From positions 17,998,001 to 18,062,000 of the forward strand of contig JAPQWV010000018.1 in NCBI GenBank assembly GCA_027422505.1: a stretch of 64,000 nucleotides of DNA, in the 5' to 3' direction. Within the stretch, counting starts at the first letter, position 1. Each line of letters begins with the position of its first letter. Source of the stretch: Craterostigma plantagineum (taxonomy: Eukaryota; Streptophyta; Magnoliopsida; Lamiales; Linderniaceae). A model generated the notes under the pieces. It saw only the letters and a list, made by a program, of their open reading frames with translations, made no database searches and was not told where the DNA came from. This document shows positions 1 to 12,021 of this stretch, piece after piece. The position numbers were made by a program, and so were the translations under genes.

Positions 1-1637
1 CCATTATGACCGCTCCTGATTGGGGGCTACCTTTTGAACTAATGTGCGATGCTAGTGACTACGCAGTGGGAGCTGTATTGGGGCAGCGAAAGGATAAACA
101 TTTTCGACCAATCTATCATGTAAGTAAGACGTTGGATGCAGCTCAAGCCAATTACACTACCACCGAAAAGGAACTCCTAGCTGTCGTGTTCGCCTTCGAC
201 AAATTCAGGTCATATCTTATTTTAACGAAAGTTATTGTTTTTACTGATCATTCTGCACTTAAGTACTTGCTAGCTAATCCGGATGCAAAGCCTCGACTCA
301 TTAGATGGATTTTACTCCTTCAAGAGTTCGACATCGAGATTCGGGATAAGAAAGGTGCAGAAAACATTGTCGCAGACCACCTCTCTCGACTAGAGGAGCA
401 TGAAATACAAGATACCAACAGAAGGACAATCGTTGATACGTTCCCGGACGAGCATTTCTACGCCGTACGAACAGTAAGCGAAGAAATCCCGTGGTTTGCA
501 GATTTAGCTAACTACCTTGTTGCGAGGATCTTACCTAAGGAGTACACGAGTCAACAAAAGAAGAAATTCTTTTCTGACTTAAGTACTACTTTTGGGAAGA
601 CCCTTATCTTTTCAGGAGATGTGCAAACCAAGTAATCCGAAGGTCCGTTGCTTTCCCCGAAACAATGAAGATTATCGAGCATTGCCACGGCGGACCAACT
701 GGAGGGCATTATGCAGCTAATCGAACCGCCCAAAAGGTACTTGAATGCGGCTTCTATTGGCCGACAATTTTTAAGGATGCTAATATGTACGTCAACACAT
801 GTGACCAATGTCAACGAGCAGGTAACATCTCTAAACGCGATGAAATGCCTCAGAACTTTATCTTAGTTTGCAAAGTGTTCGATGTTTGGGGTATAGACTT
901 TATGGGTCCATTTCCCAGCTCGTACAACAACAAATATATTATTGTGGCTGTTGACTACGTGTCCAAGTGGGCGAAAGCTCAAGCTTTACCCACGAACGAT
1001 GCTAGGGTGGTTGTTAGATTTCTACGAGCATTGTTCTCACGGTTCGGGTCACCTAAATGCATTATTAGTGATAAGGGTACTCATTTTTGCAACATCCAAT
1101 TCGCACGTACCTTAGAAAGATAGGTGTTAAGCATAACACTTCTACTCCTTATCACCCACAAGCAAGTGGTCAAGTAGAAGTAGTTAACCGTGAGTTGAAG
1201 CGCTAGAGAAAACCATAGATGGGAATCGACGGGAATGAGCGAATAAGCTTAACGACGTACTTTGGGCTTATAGGACTACATATAAGACACCAATAGGCAC
1301 TACTCCATATCGACTAGTTTACGGAAAGGCATGTCACCTTCCTGTTGAACTAGAACATAAAGCCTACTGGGCGATAAAGTCTTTAAACCTCGATTTGGTG
1401 CAAGCCGGTGAAAAACGTAAGCTCCAAATCAATGAGCTTGATGAATGGCGTTTGTCGGCATACGACAATACAAAAATGTATACGGTTACTCGCGTTTTTC
1501 CATATGGTAGTGTCGAAATTTCAAATGTTGTGCAGGGAAATTTCAAGGTTAATGGCCAACGACTGAAGCATTATTATGGTGGAGGAGAAGACACGGGCAC
1601 AAAGGAGGTCATGTACCTCGATTTCAAGCTACCGTAG
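1..1637 (+). pseudogene. pol fragment: RNase H and integrase, broken (copy 1)
   Basis: The first open stretch (to 635) is the RNase H domain, with CDAS near the start, [11 protein letters not shown] and the [11 protein letters not shown] segment. Integrase follows in other frames. The HHCC zinc region (HCHGG...H then CDQC) and the first two catalytic acidic positions (DFMGP, SDKGTHF) lie in 665-1123. The acidic residue of the NRELKR segment lies in a further frame, and the C-terminal part in 1395-1637. Reading-frame changes occur near 581, 1121 and 1204, and a stop lies near 1236. The same lesions occur in copy 2, so the damage predates the duplication. No functional integrase can be made from this stretch. 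Confidence 0.9.
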
Positions 1638-2973
1638 AACGAAAAGGTACGTCTGGCTCACGACATTAAAGAAGCGCTTCTTGGGAGGCAACCCAGGTAA
1701 TTGCATTAATTTTAAATAAGTGTGTACCTTAGGAAGTAAAAAAAAATTATAACTGTTGACATACATGGCCACAGACACGGCCGTGCCTAGCCATGTATGA
1801 GCAAGACAATCTCACGGCCTATACACACGGCCACTGACATGGCCGTGTTTGGTTATAAAAAAAAAAAGAAAGAAATGAAAATGAAAAAGTAAAAAAATAA
1901 TAGTAATAATAATAATTAAATATATAAACAAAAAAATATTATTATTATAATAATCATAAATAAATAAAAAAAATAAAAATAAAATAAAAATAAAATAAAA
2001 ATAAAAAAAGAGGCGCGAAATGTACACGGCCACACACATGGCCGTGTTCGTCTCTCTAAAATAATAAAAAAAGAGAGAATTATTAAAAAAAACCAAGAAA
2101 ATTAAAAATATATATTTCTAAATAAAAAAAATATATAATAAAATATATATAAATAAAGAAAAATAATAATCAGACAAAAAAAATAATAAAAAAAATAAAT
2201 AAAAAAAAAACGATTCCTACACGGCCACAAACATGGCTGTGTTTCCTCAATTAAATTCTCACGGCAATGCAACACGGCTATAAACATGGCCGTGTATATT
2301 CGATTCAATTTAAAAAGAAATAATAATGACTTCCTTCTTTAACATCGAATCTTTCACACATCACACACTTCACTCAACCAAACATCAAACCAAATACGAT
2401 TCTCCCGACCCGCGACGAATTCCGGCAACAAGCTTCGGTGAAACTTCCAACATCTATTATCATCGATTTAAGCAAGATAGGTAAAATCATTTACACCCTC
2501 AGTTTCGTTCTTACAAGCTAAACTCGGATTTTTGTTCGTTTCAATCCCCATAGCTTATATATTAGGGATATATGTAGTTCATGAAGTGGGTCTTGCTAAT
2601 TTCGCTTCCATTGCATATGGAATTTCGTGTTTAGTAAGAGCCCTAACTTTAAGATTCGGAAATGCATAATTTTCGTTTATGTTGTTGTTTCAATGCGGGT
2701 TTTCGGTTTGGGAGAAAATATTTCACTAGGAAAACATGATTGGCTAGCTAATTTCAACAATGTCGTTAGTTGAATTCATGTTCATTTTATGTGCATAGCA
2801 CGTGTTCGATGAAATGCCTCACTTGGATTGGGGTTGATTTGTTACCTACTTTTTGGAATTGACGAAGAAAAGCTTGTCTCTTTGTATGGATTATGAAGAT
2901 GATGTTTGATCTAGTTGAGCTAGCTTTGATTTGAACTTTTTTTCTCGAGAATCACATTCACTTTGTAGGTACG
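1638..2973 (+). other. Spacer between pol and extra ORF: AT-rich, with GGCCGTGT motifs
   Basis: No gene. At about 1860-2215 the sequence is almost only A and T on the plus strand (AAATAA-type runs). Short palindromic words such as ACACGGCC/GGCCGTGT recur around 1766-1850, 2020-2050 and 2218-2302. The last 600 bases are ordinary-composition leader before the ORF at 2974. The same GGCC words recur in the LTR (6117-6390), so they are an element-wide motif. Confidence 0.7.
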
Positions 2974-4137
2974 ATGTCTCGACGAAACCCCACACGTGCT
3001 AGCTCCTCCCGCCACCCACGTAACACCACCTCTAGCCCACCGGCACGCAACCGGCGGCTCGGGCCAACGGACACGGTGGATTTGCTAACCTCTATGGCCA
3101 CTTTCACTAGTGACGATGCCCGTGGACAGCGGTACGATAGGCTCAAAGGCATGAAATTCATGCGCACCGATCGACTCCACCGAGAGACCCTTCAACGCCT
3201 CGGCATTGTAACCCAGGTCGACCACTATCTTTCAACGAGTAGTTGGGACGCACTTTTCAGCATCGACGAGCCAGCATACGTGGAACTCACACTGGAGTTC
3301 CTCGCCACCTTCTCATTCGATGAGCACGACTACAAAAGGGTTGTCCGTTTCCGTACCTTTAATAAAGAGCATGTGGTCAGTCTTGATAATTTGTGTAGAG
3401 CGCTCGGTCTCAAAGTCCCAAGCTACGTACACGGCGAACCCGATGCCACCGATAATTACAAGTTCAAGCTCGATGGGACGGACGTGCGGAATGAAATTTG
3501 GCGCGAGATGATACGCCCCCAACTTCTAGGCCGGCCGGAAGCAGATTATAAAAGTACCCAATCGAAGGCTTCCTCGCTAATGATGCCGGGTCTACGATAC
3601 ATCCATCGGCTTTGCACCACCTCCGTCACCGCACGAGGCGAGTCACACGGTGTGGTCACATTACGGGGTCTCTTTTACCTCCACCGCATTCGCAATGGAT
3701 ACAAGGTCCATCTCGGACTAGCTATGGCCCACGGATTCCGGCAGCAATCCGAGGGACGCGAGAAGGGAAAAATCACGGTGGGACCGTTTATCACTAAGCT
3801 GGTGAAAGGATTGGGTTACTGGCCAGACGAGGAGCGCAACATGACAATATTTAATGGATCGAAGCACTTGGATGCCACGGCACTTCACATGATGAAGATG
3901 ATCGAAAAGCTGCCTGAGTGGAAGAAGGAGAACTATTTCTATCGATGGCACGAGGACTACCGAGCATACACCGATATCCCGTTGCCTCTTGCCATGGAAG
4001 GCCCGTTCCCGCATCCAATTGACGAGAGTGCTGGTAGTCATACTGATTCTGCGGTCCGTCCACGTTTAATCGTCGAGATTTCTCTGGTGTCACAACTTAC
4101 GTCGACGACCGACTCGCCGCCCTCCGCGAAGAACTAG
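2974..4137 (+). CDS. Athila ORF1-family protein of the retrotransposon (copy 1)
   Basis: Encodes 387 aa with no function assigned at biochemical level. The central part resembles the ATHILA ORF-1 family: an RLHRETLQRLGI segment, AYVELTLEFLATF, YIHRLCTTSVTARGES, then a GLFYLHRI segment. It lies after integrase, where Athila and related elements often carry an extra, sometimes env-like, ORF. I see no signal peptide and no membrane segment, so an envelope role is not supported. The next frame downstream (4086-4337) encodes a charged, coiled-coil-like tail rich in E, K and R and contains one stop. This suggests the ORF once extended about 65 codons further and was cut by a frameshift. It is nucleotide-identical, as far as I can compare, to 14360-15523. 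Confidence 0.8.
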   Translation: MSRRNPTRASSSRHPRNTTSSPPARNRRLGPTDTVDLLTSMATFTSDDARGQRYDRLKGMKFMRTDRLHRETLQRLGIVTQVDHYLSTSSWDALFSIDEPAYVELTLEFLATFSFDEHDYKRVVRFRTFNKEHVVSLDNLCRALGLKVPSYVHGEPDATDNYKFKLDGTDVRNEIWREMIRPQLLGRPEADYKSTQSKASSLMMPGLRYIHRLCTTSVTARGESHGVVTLRGLFYLHRIRNGYKVHLGLAMAHGFRQQSEGREKGKITVGPFITKLVKGLGYWPDEERNMTIFNGSKHLDATALHMMKMIEKLPEWKKENYFYRWHEDYRAYTDIPLPLAMEGPFPHPIDESAGSHTDSAVRPRLIVEISLVSQLTSTTDSPPSAKN

Positions 4138-4337
4138 CCCAACAGTGAGCCGCAGATCGGGATGAGAATGCCGCTGCCCATCACCGACGCGAGGAGGCCG
4201 AACTGAAACTCCAGAAACGGATGGATCGTCAGGAGAAAGCGCTGAAGAAAGTCCAAGATGCCATGAAGTTGCTTGCGGAGTCCCGCAAGCTGGTTGATCA
4301 AGGCGATGAGCCATCGTCCCCCGAGGATGACTCCTAG

Positions 4338-5924
4338 CATCCTCGTGGACCCTGATTTCTAGATTTTATTTTGAAGACTTTAATGCTTTGTTATGCTACT
4401 ATATGTTTCTCGACTTACTTTGTTTTAACGTGCTTTGTTTAAATCGTCGGCTTACAGGGCAAACAACGTTAAGTATGCAAAGCTCGCATGCAACATATTT
4501 ACTTGGAATCAACCACCGAATCACAACTTCAAGTGTGGGGAGGAGGACTTAACATTCATGCTTCAACCTCGTCACACTTCGCCATCATGCTCACCTAGTA
4601 TAATCAGGGGAGTCCACGTTTTTCAATAATTTTCCACTCCTTTTGTGCTTATAATTTTCCGTTGGGGACAACGTTTTCCTCAAGTGTGGGGAGGGGGAAT
4701 TTTGCGTGAACAGAATTTTTTGTTTCAAATGTGCGTGATCCGTTGAGAAAATGCATGTTCTTTTAATGTTTGGCATAATTAGTTGTTCATTATCTTAAAA
4801 ATAGAATGCATGCTAGGGATTATGTGAGAAATTAGGACATACACAATGATTGATTTCTTTCGACACGAACGAGTTTGGCGATACTATGAAAGATTCGTAT
4901 GCATGACCCACTTTGTGAGATTTGTGAGCTGAAAAGTGCATAGTTTAATTCTCTCGTAAACTTTCTCGTGGTGCATGTTGAAAATTACTAAGGTGAGACT
5001 GCGTGAAAATGAGGGAGACATTAGGAGATAAGTCCATAGCCAAAGTTTCCGACCACGTCTGATCAGCGTAGTTAGCCACTTTGAGCCTGAGCCCTTTTTA
5101 TTTCAGGAAACCCGGGAATTATAAGCCGCTCACCGAAGAAACTTTCAGATATCATCTTACCCGATTAATAGAGGAAGTGGAGGTTGAGTGTCAATGTCGA
5201 AAAGCATAGCCCGGCCATTGTTTAAAAAATATTTATATCTCCTTTAGATAATCTGGCGTTAAGAACTCCTCCATCGAGAATCTCACCCGCAAAGGGACTG
5301 AGAGAAGAGGGGCTTAGCGACACGAGAAGGGGAGCTTAGATATGTGGGAAAGATGTTAAGAACCCTTCCTTCGATAATCTCTCATGCTTAAAAAAAGTCG
5401 GAGAGAAGAAGGGCTTAGCATAGGTTTATGAAAAAATAATAATAATAAAAAAAAAATCAGAGACAGTAGGAGCTAACCACGACGTATGCGGCGCGCTATC
5501 GAACAATGGCACGACACCGACATGACCGCTTGATATTTTCGATTGAAGTTTACTCTCCAATATAGTCAGTTGAGCCCTACTATAACCCGGAAAGACCTTC
5601 TGATTCACGCCTTATCACCGAGAGTAGTAGATGTATGATCCACTTGCGAGTTTATAGTATGGACTAGACTATTGCATTAATTGAGGGAATTCACCGACAT
5701 TTAGCCTATACCCCGAGTTACTCGAGTGAATTCCTGCATAGTACGGATCTTGATTAATATTGCTTACGAAGTTCCTGTTGTTTTGAGGTAGTCATTGTGT
5801 CATGTTTCGAATTTCTTGATTAATTCCGTTTCATGTTTTTCTATTTTGAACGATGATGTGCAAAGGACATGTATTACATATTTTGATTTGTTAGCCTAAA
5901 TTGCTTGAGGACAAGCAAAAGTTC
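4338..5924 (+). other. 3' untranslated region of Athila-like element (copy 1)
   Basis: No coding sequence recognised. Contains two purine-rich stretches resembling polypurine tracts (around 4540 and 4684, each within AAGTGTGGGGAGG) well before the functional-looking tract next to the LTR. Short repeated phrases of the form 'gagagaagagggcttagc' occur near 5300 and 5400. The matching part of copy 2 is 15724-17312. Confidence 0.6.
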
Positions 5925-5939
5925 AAGTATGGGGAGGTT
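5925..5939 (+). other. Polypurine tract next to middle LTR
   Basis: AGTATGGGGAGGTT directly precedes the LTR start (TGAT). It is the expected primer for plus-strand DNA synthesis and fixes the left LTR boundary. The same tract precedes the right LTR at 17313-17327. Confidence 0.8.
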
Positions 5940-7412
5940 TGATTAATGTATTTTCATTCGTTTATCTCCATCATTTTCATGTTGAATATTTGGTTTATGT
6001 GAGTTGTCTCATGCATTTATTCATAATTTTTACATATTTTGATGTCAAAGGTTTATGAGGCGATATTTGGGATGAACCGCGTAAACATGGAGCAGAAATT
6101 ACAAATTTTTAATCAACACGGCCTTCAACATGGCCATGTCCAGCAGAAGGAAGGAGAACTCTAGCTTCGGCCTCCCAACACAGCCTTTAACACGGCCGTG
6201 TTTGTCAGCAGAAAAGAAAACACACTTGCGGCCCTTCAACATGGCCTGACACACGGCCATGTTTGTCAGCATAAAGGAAAATCATAGTTGCGGCCCTTCA
6301 ACATGGCCTGATACATGGCCGTGTTTATCAACAGTGTTGGGCCTTAAACCCTAAGCCCGAATGATACATGGCCGTGTTTGAGGCCGTATTCACCATGTTT
6401 TCTACTTAAGCCGCAATTTGAAGCCCTAAGAGCATCTAAGCCGCCACAACTCATTTCTAATCACCAAAAACACCTCAAGGACGACTCAAGAACCCTAGAG
6501 ATCAATCTCAAATGATCTCTAGGTGCTAAAGTGAAGATTTGAAGCTCATTTACACCGGAGGATCGAACAAAGTACGAGGGATAAGCTTGAGCTCGCTAAA
6601 AAGGGAAGAATCTATGTATTTCTCTGCTTTGTTTCGTATACATTTCGTGGCTTCTTCCTTCACTATGAGTAGCTAATCATTTTGTGTGTTTGGGATGAGA
6701 AAAACGCTAGATAGCGTCGTAGTTTGGATGTAAAATACTCGTGAACACATGATATGGCTTTGTATCGTTTATGACAGCTTTTATTCGATTCAATATGTCT
6801 ATGTATTGTTTTGAGAATCACATTTGGCATGTCTATGTGTTGGTGTGATGTTTAGTAGACCATTAAGGGCGAAAGCTAAATGACGGTTCGTTCTATCGTA
6901 AACGTTAGGCGTCGGCTATAGGGCGAAAGCAAATAGTCGACCCTCAATTTAGATAAACTACTATATATTCTCATTAGTCATTACCATTTAGGGCAAAAGC
7001 TAAGTTGGAAACGAGTAGGAATTATCGTGACATAGTCATTAATCATGTGGTAACGGTAGTTACGACTTCATCGACGATATCTAGCGGGATTCGAAATCCC
7101 AAGCACATTCCTTTTATTCAAAGTTACTCTTAAATGTTTAGTGTTTTGATCATTTTTCTGTGTTAGTTTAAGTTGTGACTGGTTCAAATATAAAAATCTC
7201 AATCATTTGTTAGGCTAGATATTAAATTGATAGGTTATTACTAGTAATCAAGATTATTCATCGTGTTCGATACTCGAATACTCGCTATAGCTATTTTACA
7301 AACGATAGGTACACTGCCTATTGCACGTGGTGATAGTTATAACATATTCGTTTTAATTATTACTTGACGTACTTGCACGAACATTTGTTTAAAACGTACA
7401 CGCGCGCGATCA
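5940..7412 (+). repeat. Middle LTR of the tandem Athila-like array (chimeric)
   Basis: 1473 bp, starting TGATTAATGT after the polypurine tract and ending GCGCGCGATCA just before the primer site. Positions 6117-6390 hold imperfect repeats of words such as CAACATGGCCTGACACACGG and GGCCGTGTTT. Against the right LTR, the first ~1035 bp differ by one single-base indel (near 6033), whereas the last ~435 bp carry about ten differences, including indels near 6975, 7146, 7178 and 7275. This mosaic is what a crossover between a 3' and a 5' LTR would leave. Confidence 0.9.
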
Positions 7413-7418
7413 AGTTTT

Positions 7419-7436
7419 TGGCGCCGTTGCCGGGGA
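7419..7436 (+). other. Primer binding site, complementary to tRNA-Asp 3' end
   Basis: TGGCGCCGTTGCCGGGGA begins six bases after the LTR and is complementary to the 3' end of plant tRNA-Asp including CCA. This primer is characteristic of Athila elements. Copy 1's primer site would be left of the window. Confidence 0.93.
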
Positions 7437-7601
7437 ATAATTTGATATTAGGAAAACCTAAGTTCGATAATTTAGCCATTCACTTATTTGTTATTTTATT
7501 CTAGTTTATCAGAATTTCTTTGACTTGCGATTATTTTTCCGGTTGTGACTTGTTAATAACTAACGAGATTCGTTGGTCTTCAGGGTGTACTCTTACAGTG
7601 A

Positions 7602-9150
7602 ATGACCCGAAATCATCCATCGTATCCACTCATTGAAGCATCTCCGGATTTCGAGCGTACATTGCGACGAAGACTAAGGCAGGAAGTAATTGGAAGTTCT
7701 TCGTCCGACAACTCATTTCAGCTAGTTGATTATTCTCAAGACGCAACAGAAGGTTCTCAGGACACGGCAAACACTTCTCACATCGAGACGTCAGTTGATA
7801 GTTCAGGAACACCAAAGGAAATGGCAGATCAAGAAATTAATAACGAGGAGCAAATCACTGCAAGATTTGCTCAAGCACGACACACTTGGTGGTACGGAAT
7901 CGGCAATTGTGATACCACCTTTCGAGAGCAACAACTTCGAGTTGAAGCATTCGTGGCTTCAAATGATATTTCAAATGGCCCAATTCGAAGGAAGGTCTGA
8001 AGATGATCCGTACAAACACATAAAGGCGTTTCTGACAATTACGGACACTATCAAGATTAATGGATTTCCAAATGACACCATCAAGCTTATGCTATTTTCA
8101 TTTTCTCTCAAAGACAAAGCAAATGAGTGGTTGGAGCTATTACCACCTAGGTCCATCACTACTTGGGACGAGCTGCGATGAGCCTTCCTTGGCTACTTCT
8201 TCCCACAATCGAAGGTACTTCGGTTGAAAACTGAAATTTCGCTCTTTCATCAGAAGGACACGGAGAACCTCTACGAAGCTTGGGAGAGGTACAAAGCCTT
8301 ATTAAAGAGATGTCCGCAGCATGGAATGACAAAGGCCGCAATCGTTAATCGATTCCACAAAGCACTCAATGATCAAACGGCCCATATGCTAGACGGGGCC
8401 GCAAACAGAGGACTTGTGAAGCTCAGTGCCACAGAAGCTTGGAACCTAATTGAAGATTATACAAGGAACAGCTTCATGCGAGGCAACACAAGAATGAGGG
8501 TGCCTGGAGTGTTCGAAGTAAGTGAGGACACGGCGATGAATGCTAAGTTTGACGCTCTTCAACAACAAGTTGCCACGACGCAAACTCAACTTCAGAAGAT
8601 GATCAATGCGCTACTACCAAAAGTTGCCCAACCACCGACCGTTAATGCTGTAATGACACCGATGATCGCTGCACCACCGCAACAGATACCTTACATACCG
8701 CAATGTGGTAATTGTGGTGCAGCCCACGAGACGTCGGAATGTCAAGCCATACCACCGGTGGAACACGTTGACTACAAGGGAAATTATCAAGGTCAGAGAA
8801 GCTTCCAACCTCGAGCACATCCGATCTTTCTTACGGAAATCAAGGCCATCAAGTGCAAAGGCAATCTGGTTACCAACAAGGGCCACCACCGGGATTTCAA
8901 GCCGGAGGATCAAGCAATAACTATCAGAATACGGCTCAGGGTTCAGGACAAATGACATGAGGGATATGAAGGGTATGATGGAAAGACTCCTCTCAAACTT
9001 CGACAAGACTACTCAAGCCCATGAGAGTCGATTAACAAAGATGGAAGAACAATTCCAATCCATTGATCTCCGAGCTCAAAATACAGATGCGTCTGTACGA
9101 AAATTGGAGTTGCAAGTTGGCCAAATAGCAAAGCAATTGGCTGAATGACC
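7602..9150 (+). pseudogene. gag of Athila-like element, frameshifted
   Basis: Retrotransposon gag (capsid) region spread over several frames: 7602-8000, 7726-8181, 8224-8955 and 8957-9148. The capsid-like part includes FEGRSEDDPYKHIKAFL, a KANEWLELLPP segment and, after an in-frame TGA at 8179-8181, GYFFPQSK and ENLYEAWERYKALLKRCP. A degenerate zinc-knuckle-like segment, CGNCGAAHETSEC, lies near 8703-8741 with three rather than four residues before the His. A coiled-coil-like tail (ESRLTKMEEQF...) precedes the stop at 9146-9148. At least two frame changes and one stop make it non-functional. There is no second copy in the window. Confidence 0.85.
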
Positions 9151-10153
9151 TCAAGGTTCACTTCCCAGCTATACCGAGACGAATCCTAGGGAACATTGCA
9201 AGGCCGTCACTTTAAGGAACGGGAAGGAGCTACAAGAGCGGGAGCAGACTGTAAGAAAGCAATCTCCGGAGAAGACTAACGTCGAGGGCCATGAAGAGCA
9301 GGTTTAAAAAAATGAAGAAGAAAGGCCCGAAAGACCGGAAGTTGAAAAGGAGAATGAGAAGGAAATTAGCCGACCAAAGTTATATCAACCGAAGATTCCT
9401 TATCCAGCTAGACTGAGGAAGGATCGAGACGAGGAACAGTTCGGTAAATTCATGGGTATGTGTAAACAAATACATATTAACTTTCCGTTTGTTGAAGCCA
9501 TTACGCAGATGGCTCGTTTCACGAAGTTTCTAAAGGACTTGCTCACCAACCGGAGGAAGCTTGAAGATGTGTCCACTGTGCACCTAAGAGGAGAATGTTC
9601 AGCCATTCTACAAAGCAAGATTCCAAAGAAGCTTAAGGACCCAGGGAGTTTTACTATTCCATGCCTTATTGGCGATGTTGTTGTCGAACGCGCTTTAGCC
9701 GATCTAGGAGTTAGTATAAATTTAATGACATTCTCCATGTTTAAGAGACTAGGTCTCAGCGAACCCAGACCCACTAGGATGAGCCTCCAATTGGCTGATA
9801 GATCTTTAAAATATCATCGAGGTGTTATCAAGGATGTCCTAGTTAAGGTGGATAAGTTTATTATCCCCGTTGATTTTGTCATCTTGGATATGGAGAAAGA
9901 CGAAAATATTCCTCTTATCCTCGTTCGATCCTTTTTAGCCACCGGTGAATCCATGATAGATGTCAGATATGCCACTTTGACTCTAACAGTGGATGGTGAG
10001 AAAGTAACTTTTAATATGGCAGACTCTATGAAAAGTCCTAGCTCACTCGATGATAAATGTTATTACGTGGATGTGTTTGAGCAAGATGTTCTCTTTTCTT
10101 TGGAGGACTTATTGCAGGTTATGGCGGAAACGATAAGCAAATATCCACAGTGA
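9151..10153 (+). pseudogene. Aspartic protease region of gag-pol
   Basis: From 9151 the frame reads a linker with AVTLRNGKEL, interrupted by a TAA near 9304. The retropepsin-like domain follows in the open stretch 9452-10153, with IPCLIGDVVVERALADLG as the protease active-site region; the residues there are DLGVS rather than the usual DTG/DSG, a common state in Athila. It overlaps the start of the RT ORF by four bases at 10150-10153 in another frame, so the natural gag-pol fusion is lost here. Confidence 0.75.
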
Positions 10154-12021
10154 TGGCCATTGATGAGCATGACGACGACATTGATGAGCCCGTAACGACT
10201 GTCCACGAAAGTAAAGAGGAGGATAAGGAGAAGAGTTCGATCGAAGAGCCACCGGTTCTTGAACTCAAACAATTGCCTGAGTATCTCGAATATGCAGACG
10301 GCGATTCAAAATTACCGGTGATTATATCCTCAAACCTCGACGATGAGCAGAAAGACCAACTATTAGAAGTGCTGCGAGAGCATAAGAAGGCCTTGGCGTG
10401 GAAGATATCAGACATTCGCGGGATTAGCCCGAGTTATTGTACGCACAAGATTCTCATGGAGGACGACTTCAAACTTGTAGCCCAACGACAAAGGAGGTTA
10501 AACCCGAACATGAAGGACGTTGTCAAAAAGGAAGTTATTAAGCTACTAGATGCTGGAGTGATTTACCCGATCTCAGATAGCGCGCGGGTTAGTCCAGTTC
10601 AGGTGGTTCCAAAGAAGGGAGGCATGACGGTCGTCCCCAATGAAAAGAATGAGTTGATTCCGACAAGGACAGTAACCGGATGGCGTGTATGCATCGACTA
10701 CAGGAAGTTGAATGACGCCACAAGAAAAGATCATTTTCCTTTACCCTTTATTGATCAAATTCTTGAAAAGTTATCTGGACATGCATTTTACTGTTTTCTT
10801 GATGGCCTGTCAGGTTATTTGCAGATTCCTATAGCACCGAAGGACCAAGAGAAGACCACGTTTACTTGCCCGTTCGGAACATTTGCTTATCGGCGGATGC
10901 CATTTGGACTGTGCAACGCCCCTACCACATTTCAGCGATGCATGATGGCTATCTTTGATGAATTGGTGGGCGACATTATGGAAGTGTTCATGGATGATTT
11001 CTCAGTGTTCGGTACCTCTTTCAATAATTGCTTAACTAATCTTAAGAGTGTGTTACAACGTTGTGAGGAAACGAATTTAGCACTTAATTGGGAAAAATGT
11101 CACTTTATGGTTCGGGAGGGCATAGTTTTGGGACACAAGATATCCTCTAAGGGGATTGAAGTGGACCGAGCTAAGATCGAAACAATAGAAAAACTACCAA
11201 TCCCCTCGAACGTAAAGGCTGTTAGGAGTTTTCTAGGTCATACGGGATTTTATCATAGATTCATAAAGGATTTTTCAAAAATCGCTCGACCGATGTCTAA
11301 GTTATTAGAAAAAGATGCTCCGTTCGATTTTAATGATGAATGTATTAATGCTTTCATGTTGCTTAAAGAGAGACTTGTATCCGCACCCATTATGACCGCT
11401 CCTGATTGGGGGCTACCTTTTGAACTAATGTGCGATGCTAGTGACTACGCAGTGGGAGCTGTATTGGGGCAGCGAAAGGATAAACATTTTCGACCAATCT
11501 ATCATGTAAGTAAGACGTTGGATGCAGCTCAAGCCAATTACACTACCACCGAAAAGGAACTCCTAGCTGTCGTGTTCGCCTTCGACAAATTCAGGTCATA
11601 TCTTATTTTAACGAAAGTTATTGTTTTTACTGATCATTCTGCACTTAAGTACTTGCTAGCTAATCCGGATGCAAAGCCTCGACTCATTAGATGGATTTTA
11701 CTCCTTCAAGAGTTCGACATCGAGATTCGGGATAAGAAAGGTGCAGAAAACATTGTCGCAGACCACCTCTCTCGACTAGAGGAGCATGAAATACAAGATA
11801 CCAACAGAAGGACAATCGTTGATACGTTCCCGGACGAGCATTTCTACGCCGTACGAACAGTAAGCGAAGAAATCCCGTGGTTTGCAGATTTAGCTAACTA
11901 CCTTGTTGCGAGGATCTTACCTAAGGAGTACACGAGTCAACAAAAGAAGAAATTCTTTTCTGACTTAAGTACTACTTTTGGGAAGACCCTTATCTTTTCA
12001 GGAGATGTGCAAACCAAGTAA
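10150..12021 (+). CDS. Reverse transcriptase and RNase H of Athila-like element
   Basis: Longest intact pol segment, 623 codons counted from the GTG at 10150 (ATG at 10153). The RT domain shows GVIYPISDS, the [11 protein letters not shown] segment, [11 protein letters not shown], the [13 protein letters not shown] block and the catalytic FMDD box (variant of YMDD). A connection with [16 protein letters not shown] leads to RNase H, starting [18 protein letters not shown]. It ends just past a frame change near 11967, so integrase is not translated from it. The last 630 bases are identical to 6-635 of copy 1. RT motifs look intact, but the protein would lack gag, protease and integrase fusions. 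Confidence 0.88.
   Translation: MMAIDEHDDDIDEPVTTVHESKEEDKEKSSIEEPPVLELKQLPEYLEYADGDSKLPVIISSNLDDEQKDQLLEVLREHKKALAWKISDIRGISPSYCTHKILMEDDFKLVAQRQRRLNPNMKDVVKKEVIKLLDAGVIYPISDSARVSPVQVVPKKGGMTVVPNEKNELIPTRTVTGWRVCIDYRKLNDATRKDHFPLPFIDQILEKLSGHAFYCFLDGLSGYLQIPIAPKDQEKTTFTCPFGTFAYRRMPFGLCNAPTTFQRCMMAIFDELVGDIMEVFMDDFSVFGTSFNNCLTNLKSVLQRCEETNLALNWEKCHFMVREGIVLGHKISSKGIEVDRAKIETIEKLPIPSNVKAVRSFLGHTGFYHRFIKDFSKIARPMSKLLEKDAPFDFNDECINAFMLLKERLVSAPIMTAPDWGLPFELMCDASDYAVGAVLGQRKDKHFRPIYHVSKTLDAAQANYTTTEKELLAVVFAFDKFRSYLILTKVIVFTDHSALKYLLANPDAKPRLIRWILLLQEFDIEIRDKKGAENIVADHLSRLEEHEIQDTNRRTIVDTFPDEHFYAVRTVSEEIPWFADLANYLVARILPKEYTSQQKKKFFSDLSTTFGKTLIFSGDVQTK

Larger units (their letters stand above)
1..5939 (+). 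mobile_element. Athila-like Ty3/gypsy element, 3' part of upstream tandem copy
   Basis: Internal region of a Ty3/gypsy element cut by the left window edge. It runs from RNase H through integrase, an AT-rich spacer, an extra ORF and a long 3' leader to a polypurine tract, then enters the LTR at 5940. The same order recurs about 11,386 bp downstream with only scattered substitutions and homopolymer length changes, so this is one unit of a tandem LTR-internal-LTR array. Its missing 5' half should lie left of the window. The extra ORF after integrase and the tRNA-Asp primer site of the downstream copy place it in the Athila lineage. Confidence 0.93.

Noticed and set aside
2974..4137. Envelope protein of a plant retrovirus-like element
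   Set aside because: The position fits, but no signal peptide, membrane segment or cysteine pattern is visible; the similarity is to ATHILA ORF-1.
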